Notes under the pieces: model-generated | Databases searched by the model: none | What the model saw: only the letters and a program-made list of their open reading frames with translations | What the model was told of the DNA's origin: nothing | Shown here: positions 1-12,419 of the stretch, one piece after another | How positions within the stretch are numbered: the stretch's first letter is position 1 | How the letters are laid out: each line of letters starts with the position of its first letter | NCBI GenBank assembly: GCA_003991915.1 | Contig: RQTK01000529.1 | Coordinates: 140,377 to 204,376, forward strand | Direction of reading: 5' to 3' | Length of the DNA: 64,000 nucleotides | Origin: Elysia chlorotica | Taxonomy: Eukaryota > Mollusca > Gastropoda > Plakobranchidae | Program-made: the position numbers and the translations under genes

Positions 1-502
1 AAAGACGCATAAAACCGATAGCACGCACATCGGTTGTACTAACAAGGGTTTAGCCGTAGTTTAATTTTATAGACAAGTCCAAGAAAATTGAAAACGCCTA
101 ATCATGTCAAGTTAATGATCGTATGGATAGCAGGAGACAAAATAAAAAGAAACACAAAAATTAAACTTTAAAAGGCCCTCGGTAAATCGATACTAACATA
201 TAACCATGGGCCCTCACTAGAGCAGAAGAGGAAATCTTCATACACATGAATATTGTATGAGATTTATTTGAAATTACTTTAGGCTATAGCGCTGTACTCC
301 AGGCAAGTGTGGTGACGTAAATGCTAAATTATTTACAATAACTTTTCTTAATATCACTTAAGCCGGCTATATATTCTGAAGACATGCATATATTTTTGTT
401 TTTCAGGCTGATGCTGATTGTGATTAACGGAATGGTGCTGAAAATGACGACGATGAAAAAATTGAGAATGACTATGAGGATGACGATGATGATTGTGATA
501 AC

Positions 503-589
<87 letters not shown>

Positions 590-3290
590 AATGGTGGTGG
601 TGGTGGTGGTTCTGGTGCTGATGCTGGTGCTGGTGTTGTGATTATGCTGGTGGTAGAGTTGATTGTGGTAGGGATCATCATGTTTTCTTCTTTTTTTGTA
701 CAAGTAATCCATTGTTTTTTTTTGTCGCATTAATCGTTTATTCTCCTGTTTCAAAAGATAATTACAAGCCGTATTTTTCATGTCGGTAGTAAACAACAAT
801 TTTCATGTTTGTGTCCATAGCCTACATCAAGTTTACACGAAATAATTTCGAATTATTAAATACAATTTAAAAAAAAACACAAGTAAATTCGACGCATGCG
901 AAAAAGAAACAATATAACATGAACCAAAGTGCATTATCAGTTAAATTTAATTGCTTTGGTTTGCAGAGTTTAATTAAGGAAAACGAAATTCACTTTAGTG
1001 CCGAGCCGTTTGGGAGCTTCGAAGGACTTGGGTGTAATCCAGATAACACGCTGCCGTGTCGGGTCTAACAGAGAAGATACGGCTTTAGAGGCTGAGTAAT
1101 AATAATTTCTTTTACTTTTAGCACTTGCGGAAAACGTCGGCAATGTGGGTAGGGTTTTGTTTTATGTGCTCGTGTTTCTGCAAAACTATGGTCCACATGA
1201 AACAGCTAAAATAATTTTGTATCCTAAGAGAATTATGCAAACATGAGTTAGACTTTAAATTTGCTGGTGAAAACAGAAGTATGAAAAGAAAATTCACCAG
1301 TTATATACATTGTCTCTCGCTTTTGTATTATTCTTTAATAAGAAACCTTCCATAAAAGAACCTCCTAACAGAGAACGATTAGTAACACAAAAAAAAACAA
1401 CTAGTCATGAAAGACAAATGAAATAGGTGTACCACCAACAGTAACACTTTTCTAAACCATTTAGCTCATTTCTTACTTCAGCTTCGCTAAAAGTATGCAG
1501 GACCTAAAACCCCCGCGGTAACAGAATCTCCGATGGGTATGGGGATAGACAAAACATTTATTCTTGGGTATGAAGATAGACAAAATGTTTATTCATGGAC
1601 AATGACGCTTCTCGCAGCTCCATGTATCGCCAGAACAACGTTCATTTCCTGGTACTCCAAGACACCGATGAAACGACCAGGAAGCGGAAACACGAATCGA
1701 TATCTGCTCTCTCACTTCAAAGTAGACACATTTAAATGGTCTGTCCGAAAATCGATAGCGTCACAAGAGGAGAAGGAAGAAGGGTTAACGGGAGGTAACT
1801 ATCGGGGCGTGTTTTTTAGTTTGGGTTCAATAAAGACGGCACACAGGGACCGTAATTTTGGTGTTTAGGTTATGAGACACAGACGCTGTGCTGATAATAT
1901 TTATTAACAACTTTATGCGCTACATAGAATCATTTCTGAAAGTAGATAGAACCTAAGTTGGGTCTTGAACATAGCAATAATTCCTGCTAACGGGGAAAAT
2001 CAAGGCCGATAAATCTGCGTACACATAGAGGCAAAGCGTCCGAGGAAAAATAGAGAATTTAGACCTACTCATTTACTCAGAAAAAATGGCTTTGCTTTTT
2101 TAACCTCTTTGTAACTTGTATGACATACTAGGTGTGGTTAATGCTTTTTAATTAACACTATTTGACGATTTATGCATTTTGCAAAAGACAACAAAAGGAG
2201 TTGTCTTGTTTTGTTCCATAATCTTACACCGAGCAGAAATATTGTAGCTTATAGAGAATGGCCCTTGTAACGCCTATTATTTTAGACCCTTAAAAGTATG
2301 ATACAAACGGCTTGTAGCTAGAAAAAAATTTAATAATATCGTTGGACTAAGAACCGTGCAGTTCTTGTCTTAAAATACAGAACTAAAGTCTCAACATGGA
2401 TTCCTTTGTGCCATCTCACTTCATGCTGACATGGCACTATAACTTTTTGCCATTTGTTGTTGTTTTGTGTGTGTGTGTGTGCTTTTTTAAAATAAATCTG
2501 TTAAACAAAAATAATTTATATATAGGAGTCAATAAAAAGACGATCAATTAACCAACAAGGTGCCGACAACAAGACGTAAATGCTTAACTCTGGGCCCAGT
2601 ATTATACTAGGCCCTGCTTTCCCATTGATTAACTTTACACTTTCCATGACTGTCAACGTACAGTATTTCTCGACGTTCTTAGTCATTTCCTCTTCTTTCA
2701 TTTCACGCAGAAGCCTTTTGTTAAAAGCAAAACGATTCAATATGAAACAATATGCTGTTTCTCTATGTAGATTCAAATGGGCGCTTGCCAGTTTGTAAGT
2801 CAATACTAGATGTTACAAAATATCACCACGAAATTGTTATCGGCTATGCATTTCTTAAACGTAGTGATGAAAGTGAGTTGGTCCATTTTCAATAATTTCT
2901 GTACCTACAATAAACAACAAGAATGCTACGTTGTTGATAACATGGGATAATGTTTAAAACTGTTTACATTTAAAATGCAGGAACTTAATTCGTAAGCTAT
3001 TCAAGCTTAGATATCCGTCCTGTTACGCTGTGCCAAGCCTCACCCAATCAGTTTATATTCTAAGGCAAAATCATTTCCAATCTACCTATTACATAATAAT
3101 GTGAAAAAGTTCACGTATCTGGCCAATATTCCCCAAGATATTTCGGGAGGACGGTATAATTTATTTCCGTTATATTTTTTTTTCTTCTAACTGCTCAACT
3201 ACCGCTTCGATTTATAATTATGCATTATATTTCTTGACGAAAAAAAATACTTCTGCACGTTAGATAAAACCAATAATGGAGTTGATGAGA
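1..3290. other. No gene recognised
   Basis: AT-rich sequence with one (GAT)n tract. A 111-codon open frame at 1533-1868 includes a direct 29-base repeat (gggtatg-gatagacaaaa) and matches nothing I know. A near-perfect palindrome lies at 2591-2613. Confidence 0.6.
502..612 (+). repeat. (GAT)n then (TGG)n microsatellite
   Basis: An almost pure GAT tract of about 87 bases passes into a short TGG tract. All frames through it are open only because of the repeat. Confidence 0.97.
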
Positions 3291-3611
3291 AGAACAGAGC
3301 CCCAGTTAACAAATGTGAAAATATGGCTCTTTCCTATACACTTTGGAAAATATCAGTTTGATGAAACTGATAGCATAAACAAACCAGTGTAAATTTACTT
3401 TCCATAAATCAAATACTTCTAATATTCATTGTTATTCGCAAAACCTCCAAGAACAGAACCCTAGTTAGCAATTGTGAAAATAAGTGTGCCTCTTTCCTAT
3501 TCAAGTTTGAAAATATTGCTTTGATGAAATCGATAGCAAAAACAAACCAGTGTAAGTTTACATTCCCCAAATCAAATACTTCTAATATTCATTGTTATTC
3601 GCAAAACCTCC
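3291..3611 (+). repeat. Tandem duplication, about 160 bp x 2
   Basis: Both copies start agaacag and end ttgttattcgcaaaacctcc. They share aacaaaccagtgtaa and aaatcaaatacttctaatat, with scattered substitutions and small indels between them. Confidence 0.9.
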
Positions 3612-4288
3612 GATTGTCTCCAGTGTCTGATAAACTATGTGGAGAGCAGTGTCCCCCATGTCGTTATGGTGGCCTCCATCGATCAACACGCCGCAGCTAT
3701 TGATTGATTTGTTTGTCTTTGTTGCTAGTTAAAAACCATGTCTGCCGCACAAACAATGGGTTACAAGGTCCTAAAACGCGCTTCACTGGTTTCGCAAGGA
3801 TATTTAATGAGATCCTCGTAAAAGCAGGCTTATTACACGTAAGTTGTGTGGTTGATTTGAAAGATGGAGATAAATATTTTCTTGGTGGATCCATGGTTTA
3901 TTATTGTCAACCCTTGCTGATATACGTGGAGTTTTTTTTCCATGAACCTTTTTGTTTCTTTAGCAATGCTAAGTTGTTGAGATAATTATCAATTTTTGTC
4001 TTCTTTAAAACACACAACTTGTTGTTATTATAGCCGAAATATGTGCTCTATTTTAGCATACTTTTTTCTTATAGCCCTAGTGTGACAATTCAAGTATTGT
4101 ATTTATTTTCTGAAAATATTATTATCTAATTTAACGACAAAGACAATAACCGTTAATATTATGAATGCCTCAACATAAATTATTACGTTAATTTTGACGG
4201 GAAAGGGAAAATTTTAGACAAAAGTTATAACATCTAATAGAGTAATGAAATTATGTAGATAAGAAGGAGAAAGAAAGAGAAAGAGATA

Positions 4289-4290
<2 letters not shown>

Positions 4291-4334
<44 letters not shown>
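4291..4334 (+). repeat. (GA)n microsatellite
   Basis: A pure GA tract of about 44 bases flanked by interrupted GA-rich sequence. Confidence 0.97.
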
Positions 4335-4336
<2 letters not shown>

Positions 4337-4740
4337 AAGACCGACATAATATTATATAGAGACAGATAGAAAGAGAGAAACGAAAGATGGAGAGTAAAAA
4401 GGGGAAGAGATAGAGACATATATGCAGCAAGAAACGATAGTCGTTTACTTTTTCTCATATCCATACTATGTGTACCTTTAATTTTTTAGACTTCTCCTAG
4501 AAAGTCCTCTTGGATAACATGGAAAAAATGTTCGAACAAAACCTAATTCTAAGTAATTAGATTGTGATAATTTTTGTTTTAAATATATTTTTTTTAAATA
4601 TTTTTAACGACGCCTTTGTAGATAAAACAGCAGTAGCAAAAAAGTAATGTGGAAGTATAGCTTATATAAATTAATTAGACTGGTGGCAATGTATACGGTA
4701 TAGAAAAGAATACAAAGCCAAAACCTACCGAAGCGTTATT

Positions 4741-5050
4741 CGAGACGGGGCTTGTTCGGCCACGGGTGTTTGCATGTCAACATAATCGATCGCCAGACCT
4801 CGACAAAAGCGTAACAAAACGGCGCACTCAGATACAGGCTAGCTCACTGCTAAAGCCGAAAAGTCGACATAATGGCGGGCAAACGGCGGCCACCTTTTAC
4901 CATTCCTATCTGGCATGTCTCTGGGGGCTGATTGTCTGACAAAGACAGGCATGAATATTTGAAGATCTTCAATCAATGAGCCATGATGGAGAGAGGTGAC
5001 GGTAGGGCACGCCAGAAAGGTTTCTACTGGTTGCTGATGCCAATAAGTTG
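4741..5050. promoter_or_regulatory. GC-richer island, possible conserved noncoding element
   Basis: About 300 bases of mixed, non-repetitive sequence with several CpGs stand out from AT-rich flanks. Stops occur in all frames, so it is probably noncoding. Regulatory function is only an inference from composition. Confidence 0.25.
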
Positions 5051-5323
5051 ACTTAGAAGTAACGGGAGGAATATATAATGGGGTGCGATGGGTGGGTTTC
5101 CACAGAAATGAAGTTTAAATATAATCGAGAGTCAAATTGCGGTTAAAACAGAAAAAAAAAGAAATTGTCGGAAGCCTGTTAAAGATATTTCTGAGGGCTA
5201 GAGAGATATTAACGCAGATAAGATTTTTTTTTTGTTAAAACGTGGATAAAGATAGAATGAAAGTGGTATATATATAATATGTGTGTGTACAGAAATATAG
5301 ACAGATAGATGGACAGCCATATT

Positions 5324-5459
<136 letters not shown>

Positions 5460-5528
5460 TTTTTAAAGATAGATGTGGGGGATTAGATAAATAGAAAAAA
5501 AAAAGAATATAAAAATAGACTGATATAA

Positions 5529-5559
<31 letters not shown>

Positions 5560-5679
5560 GAGGGAAAGAGATAACTTGATAGAGAGAGAAACACATGTAG
5601 TGGGTCAAATACTGATAACGAATCTATTACATGTTGAGTTCGGTGTACTCCACAATGTTTTGTAGGAACGGTTAACAAT

Positions 5680-6740
5680 AATTAACTCCAACCGTAAAAC
5701 ACATACCATTTTCAAAGTTATTAATGGAAAATTAAAAGCTGTTTTAAAAACTAAAAGGTCTAAACTGTAACAGAACTGAAATATATAGGGTGGTTTACAT
5801 TTTAAAGCATTTTTAAAAGAGTATACGAAAAGAACCGGAGATTGGTAAGTACAAAATGAGAGATTTACAAAAAGTTAGTAAGGAAATAAAAAATCAAAAT
5901 TTCCCCAACCCTCCATCTTGCTTACCAGCATAATAAGGGTACCATCCACCTAATAGCGATGAAAAGCCTAGATCTCTGGTGGAACGTACACTTGTGGCTT
6001 TTGTGGGTCTTCCTTTGCTACACGCCTGTGTGATGGAAACGTGTATTCCTTCGTTTTAACGTGATTCCGAAGATGACGAATCCGTCTTTGGTAAAGATGA
6101 TTCTTAATGTCGTAGTTTAGATCGTTCTCTAACTGTAGAAAGGGAAACTTTCGTCAAGGCTCACCATTAGATCTACCGATTTCACATTATTCGAGTGTCA
6201 TCCTTTTCTGGTTAACAATATCGAGATTATTATCTGCAATTTAAAAACACATCACATCGAATTTCTTGTGATTATTTCACTGAAATGTTATAGAAGATAC
6301 ACATCAAATAACATTCAATTTATTTGATTCGATTATGCACACACTGCTTTACATTTCTACTCGATACCAGTTTAAATCTATAATATTAAAAAGCCGAACA
6401 ACTCGCATAATAATAATAAATGAGATAATAATTTTTAACTACTATATTTAATTATTCTTTTAGCTAATCAAAATTGTCGTGAACCCTTGAATCATACGCA
6501 ATTTATATCTCTTGTTCAAAATCATGCAAACACATACGCAGTTACAATAATTCTAACTTGCACTTTAGTTAAGGTTTCTGATAAAAGCACTTACTTAATA
6601 CCGAAAACAGATCGCGAGGGAAAGAATTTAAAAAATGCAACACAAGGAATGAACACTCTCTGAGTCTGTACTCAGTATTCAACAAGAACAGTTCATCTGT
6701 TCCCAAGTTAGACCTAGATCATGTAGACAGTGTTGGACCA
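5680..6740. other. No feature recognised
   Basis: AT-rich unique sequence with frequent stops in all frames. A pyrimidine-rich, GC-richer patch follows at 6740-7030, open on the plus strand but low-complexity. Confidence 0.5.
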
Positions 6741-7146
6741 CTTGAATCCTTCCTGTGCTCCTCTTTCACAGCCCTGGCTGGGTCTTGCTTTGGTGCTCAC
6801 ACCTTCCACCCTCCCTGCCAGCTACATCGCTCACCAACAGGCACTGCTGATTCAGTTATGGTGGCGCTGCTGGTGGATCCAGCTGACTACTCTGTACCTC
6901 CTCTCCCTCCCTCTAGCTCTCTCCCTCCCTCTCAATCTGGCGGATATCCTAACATCTTCCCTGCATTCAAACGTATCATCCCTCCTCCATTTCTTTGAAT
7001 TAACACAGGCCACTGGATCTCACTCAGCTCTTTTCTCGCAATAATGTATGTCTGCATTTTAAAAGAATGTTCCAATGAATGCTCTCTTTCATAGAAGTTC
7101 AATAATATTGATAGTTGAACCTTTCTTTGCCTCGCTATCCTGCTTC

Positions 7147-7233
7147 TGTCTGTCTGTCTGTCTTATGTCTGTCTGTCTGTCTTATGTCTGTCTGTCTGCT
7201 GTCTGTCTGTCTGCCTATCAGTCTGTCAGTCTG

Positions 7234-7303
<70 letters not shown>

Positions 7304-7375
7304 TTTTTTGCCTGTCTACCGTACCCCCATCTTTCCTCTCACAATGCCTGCGCCCCTACCTGTCTGTCTTTCTGA

Positions 7376-7464
<89 letters not shown>

Positions 7465-7500
7465 ACACACTCTCTCACACACACATACACACACACGCAT
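7147..7500 (+). repeat. Compound (CTGT)n / (CT)n / (CA)n microsatellite
   Basis: CTGT tracts, then CT at about 7238-7285, CA at 7285-7303, a 70-base spacer, CT at about 7378-7462 and CA-rich to about 7497. The CTGT-to-CT-to-CA order suggests stepwise mutation of one array. Confidence 0.96.
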
Positions 7501-8370
7501 TATCTGTTTATCCCTATTTATCTCTCTCTGTGCCAGTCTCAGCACGCCTTACGCTTTAATCCTACCTCTATGACGCTTCTTTTTTGTTCATGAATCGACA
7601 GTTATTGTTTTGTAATAAATTTATTTGGGCCATACTTCATATTAAAATGCAAAAAAAAAACCCCAACAAAAAACAACATAAACAAAACACAAAAACAAAC
7701 CCAAAAACAAACAAACAAACAAAACAAGAAAAAAATTACTTAAAAATATGTGTTAACGTAGGAAGGAACTAATAACAACTATTATTATGTGCAACAGCTT
7801 ATTTCATCCACAAAAAGGAATTTACCGAAAATACTGCACACAGAATCATAACACTGCAATTTAAAAAAAAATTGTCTTGAGATAGATCGATGATTTAAAA
7901 TCTTGCCGATATTGATCCATTTTTTAAAGACCAATCTGTTGGTTTCATATGTGTGGTATCTTAACCACGATTCTTTGAGATCTAAAACCAACAAATGTAA
8001 ATAATCACCAGGTGGCTGTGTGCATAAAATCAATAGCATGAAGTCCAAGTGTTGATGCCAGTAACAACATTAACTGTAAAATACACATGTTGAAGGTATT
8101 CTATAAAACTGGGTTGCTCCTTTGCTCCTTTTCAACGACATTTCTTTACTTAGTTTTGAGTTATCGACTTCGATACTCACTGAACTGATAACCCAAACTA
8201 TTAGGAATTAATATTTTAACTCGCCGGTACACTGGCTCTGACAAAAGGACCACTAATACGCCTTAGCTAATTGGGCAATAAGCCTAGTATTCTGTTATGA
8301 TAATATTCCAACTTATTTACGGGACAGTGATATATTAGAATAGTAATATAATGTGCCACATTCTGAAAAG

Positions 8371-8422
<52 letters not shown>

Positions 8423-8423
8423 C
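8371..8423 (+). repeat. (CAA)n microsatellite
   Basis: About 17 pure CAA units. Similar tracts lie at 30597-30671 (intron of TPPP) and 39218-39332 (intron 2 of the D8C gene). Confidence 0.97.
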
Positions 8424-9683
8424 GTTCAGTGCTTGATTCATAGTTCAGCGTGAAGGGCTGTAAGCACAACGGTGTGGTAAGCTTGCGACTTGTCTTAAGA
8501 TAGAAGAATAAGAAGGCTTACTATTAGTTGTGAGCTACCCCGACGTTGTACTTGTGACCCCAAGGTTAGTCGCGACGCACCGTCTAAAGCTCGTGGGAGG
8601 GCACAAATAGGACTCACGGGAGTTCCAAACTACACGCAAACCAGTACCGTATTGATTCTGTTGTACTGTTGAAACCACAGTCAATCCAACTCTTACATCA
8701 GTTAGGCCACAGCCCCTTTATGTATCAACATCCCCAAAGATTTAAAGGTAAAACTCAGTCATTAATAAAGGTTGCAGCATTACATTAATTACTAACTGGA
8801 TTTTTTTTAAATAATTTTTTTTGTATTCGATAGTCTTAATAATTATTTACTCCCTTTCGTAGCTGTTTCACGTTTTCATGTTATTCATTTTTCGAAAACC
8901 TTTTTCCTAATGTTGTATTGCAGTTACCCATGGTGCTTGACCTTTGTAAATGTAACTACGGTTTGAGTTGTCTCTATACTTTAATTTTTATCTATGTATT
9001 CCTAATACAATTTCTACTATACGTAAAAAGACAGAAACATGCAATAATCTATTAATTATTTCTGTTATCTCTGTAAAACTGTTTATCTTGCCTTAACCGT
9101 TTTGACAGTAATGTTAGCTAGAGCAAAAATGAAACTAAAGGTATTAAATATAGACACGTTTTATTTGGACTTTGTTGTTATCGATTTTATAGTTTTGTAC
9201 TTTGTTGTTTCGCATAATAGTGTACTTACTCCCTTCCCTGTAACCACAACAAAGCTTGACATTATTAGCATAACGTCATACTGGCATGCCAAATTAACAA
9301 TGTTGTTAAGTGATGATAACACGATGAAGAATTAAGGATCTATGTGATCTAACTCTAAGGAAACACGTAACAGTTACACTTATTTAAAATGTTATGATTT
9401 ATTAATTTTAAATTCAAATATTTAGTCTGTCTTTTTGAGAGTCCTCGAATTATATCCCAAGCTAAAAAGGAAGTTCGAATAGTGAAAACCGTGAAACAGG
9501 GCAAATTATGTTATCAGCTTTACTCTGGGTCGTTACTCTAAAAGAAAAGGGGAAGACACATTAGAAGCGGTTTACTCACGCACCAGTCTAAATTTAATGC
9601 AGACTCATGCCCGCGCTAAAAAAGTACTAGGATCTGTGAGCTTTGCTAGCAGCCTATGTAAATTACACACTGATCACCCCCCC

Positions 9684-9806
9684 CCTCTCTCTCTCTCTCT
9701 CTCTTTGTCTGTCTCCGTCTCTTTCAATTTTATTATCTTATTCTTCCTCGATTTTTTATTCCTTCTCTCTCAGAACATATCAAATGGATTGTCTAATGAG
9801 GGATTG

Positions 9807-9863
<57 letters not shown>
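9684..9863 (+). repeat. Two (CT)n tracts
   Basis: A short CT tract at 9684-9704 and a pure tract of about 50 bases at 9812-9862. Confidence 0.96.
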
Positions 9864-9866
<3 letters not shown>

Positions 9867-10094
9867 TCCTTTTCATCTATTTCTCTCCCGTAACACTTGG
9901 AAAAAATAATGCTAGTATAAAAAAAAAATCCCCTCCCCAGTCTTCTATTTCATTTCCATTTACCTCCTCCGCCTATATCTTTTTTTTTATAGCACTCCGC
10001 ATTGAATACGTATTCTTTCTCTGTTCCTATGTATGTCTCTTAACCTCCTTCTCTCGCTCTCTCTCTTTTTCTCTCTAAGCAAGCAGCAATGACT

Positions 10095-10310
10095 GGCAGG
10101 GTAGACCAGTGGAGCGCTGGCCTAGATCTCGACAGGCGATGCCTCCCTCACAGACTGACATATCTTGGCCACAAAGAACAGGGTGGGTGCCGTTGCCATG
10201 GCAACACACGGATCGAGAGCCAATAATCTTTAGTTCTTCAGCCCGGTCGAAGACCAGTGTGAAACCGCTGGGAGAAAAGAATTTGCATAGTGCAATTTGC
10301 TGTAGGTAAT
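10095..10310. promoter_or_regulatory. GC-richer island with X-box, CCAAT and octamer motifs
   Basis: It contains a perfect palindromic RFX-type X-box gttgccatggcaac (10192-10205), ccaat at 10220-10224 and the POU octamer atttgcat at 10281-10288. The surrounding DNA is AT-rich and repetitive. No adjacent gene start was found, so a distal enhancer or a promoter of an unseen transcript are both possible. Confidence 0.35.
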
Positions 10311-11139
10311 GCGCGAATAAGACCTCTATTGATAACTTATACTAATACTCTAGCTAAATCGGATGGATTTTTAAGGTGAACTGAATAGAATTCTTGTATT
10401 TTTTAATCTTTTCTTTTTTTTTTTTTTTTTTTTCGTTTCAATAAAGATACTAAAATGCTTTATTGGTTCAAAACACAAAATTAACCTGACGGCTGACTTC
10501 GTAACAAAAAACATTCATTCAGCGTGGCTTTTCCACCAAGAATAGCAGATATCGGTTTTTTCTTTTGTTCTGTTTTTTTTAAGGAAAGCAAAAAATGTTA
10601 ATATTGATTATTTCTTCAATAGAGCTTAGAGACATGATCTATTATAGCACCAGTCTCAATAAACTGCATTAACAAAATAAAAATTGTTAACAGCCCATCT
10701 GTTGGGCTAGCTGTTTTCCCTATTTCTGTTGTTCTCTTTCTTTGCATTTACCTATTCTAAGGTCTCAGGTGTTATTTTTTCTTTGTTTTTTTGTAGACTT
10801 CCAGTAAGTAAACAAGAGAAAATCCGAAAAAAAAATTGTTGAAAACTTTATCTCTGAAGTGAGACTGAATATGGGCGCCAAGTCGCTCAGTCAGCTGAGT
10901 ACTCTATAACTGACTTTCAATTGATAAAAAAATAAACATTTGTTAAATTTGTAGTTGTACTTTTAACAGAAAATATTCTATACATATTTTAAAGTTCTGT
11001 TATTGAAGTTGATTCCATTTGTCCTATGTTAAAGTATTGACTATATGGTTTGCTTTTTCACATTTGATTTTTGATTTTAAAAAATGTGCTTGAGCTGGAT
11101 AAGCTTATATCAATTGAATGTAAACTGAAATAACTTAAC

Positions 11140-11482
11140 TACATTGATAATTAAATGGCACTGATATTGACTTATTTACACTTATAAAAGAAGTAAGGCA
11201 ATAATAACTCTTCTAGCCTTGTTTTTTCTAAATCTTTTATTTCTTGTCTGTATTTTTGTTCCATAACTCATGTATTAAAAAACTGCAGAAGAAATCAATA
11301 TTAAAATACTACATCGATAGTTAAATGGCATTGATTTTGACTTATTTACGACTATAGAAGCAGTAAAGGCATATGATAACTCTTCCAGCCTTGTTTTTTC
11401 AAAAGCTTTTATTTTTTGTCTGTATTTCTGTTCCATAAATCATGTAATAAAAACATGAGAAGAAAACAATATTAAAATACAC
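11140..11482 (+). repeat. Tandem duplication, about 170 bp x 2
   Basis: Units 11140-11309 and 11310-11482 share ttaaatggca, ttgacttattta, agccttgttttttc and ttgttccata, and end in atattaaaatac. Confidence 0.88.
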
Positions 11483-11542
11483 TTATGGAACAAAACAAAA
11501 ATGATTTGAGATATCAATGACAAAAAATTGATGCACAGGTTT

Positions 11543-12215
11543 CAATGAAAGTGTACTTTGTGAGCCTAAAGAATGCTTAGAAAAGAAATTAAAGCAGGAG
11601 GAAAAATTTGTTCATATACCAACCAATTCCAACCACAGAAAATATAACACTTTTTATGGAATGTAACGCTAGAGTGCATTATTATAAATATTTAAAAAAA
11701 ATTAAAGTCGGTGTCGTGTTTCTTGATCGAGTGCTCCGGACCAAAGAGTTAGGATTCTGATTGTACTTGGCGAATTGCATTTGTTAAGTAGGTAGCTCAT
11801 ACTTTTATCACAATGAAAGTGTACTTTGTGAGCCTAAAGAATGCTTAGAAAAGAAATTAAATTGCAATTTAAAAAAAATGTATATTTCCTGACAACTTAA
11901 CAATATCTTGTATGATGTGTCAAAAAAACACAAGCACCATGATAAAAGGGCAGTTATTCCTTTCTTTATGATTATTAGCATCATCTACTAATGAAAGCAG
12001 GAGGAAAAATTTGTTCATATATCAACCAATACCAACCACAATAAATAGAAAACTTTTTATGGAATGTAACGCAAGAGTTCATTATTATAAATATTTTTTA
12101 AAAAGTAAAGTTGGTGTCGTGCTTCTTGACCGAGTGCTCAGGACCAAAGAGTTAGGATTCTGATTGTACTTGGCGAATTGCATTTGTTAAGTAGGTATCT
12201 CATACTTTTATCAAC
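11543..12215 (+). repeat. Tandem duplication, 268 bp, second copy with 134-bp insertion
   Basis: The first unit is 11543-11810. The second is 11811-12215 and is interrupted at 11861-11994 by 134 bp absent from the first copy. The two copies share caatgaaagtgtactttgtg, aaaaatttgttcatat and gagttaggattctgattgta with few substitutions. Confidence 0.9.
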
Positions 12216-12377
12216 GTCAACGCACTTTACTTTGCCTTGACTCAAGAGCCTCAGCTATTCTTTCTATGCCGTGCTGGGGTGACAGAAGGCACCCACAAAA
12301 ATGGCTCTGCAATAGATATCACACCCCACACCTATACACCCCCAAACGTTGCGCCAATGATACCCAATTATAACAAC

Positions 12378-12378
<1 letters not shown>

Positions 12379-12411
<33 letters not shown>
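12379..12411 (+). repeat. (CA)n microsatellite
   Basis: About 16 CA units just after the 268-bp tandem duplication. Confidence 0.96.
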
Positions 12412-12413
<2 letters not shown>

Positions 12414-12419
12414 ACAGGA

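Noticed and set aside
7075-7593. 172-codon Ser/Leu-rich ORF
   Set aside because: Translation of CT and CTGT microsatellites, as are the Ser/Leu and Arg/Glu ORFs near 9.7, 35.7, 48.8, 58.3, 59.9 and 63.5 kb.
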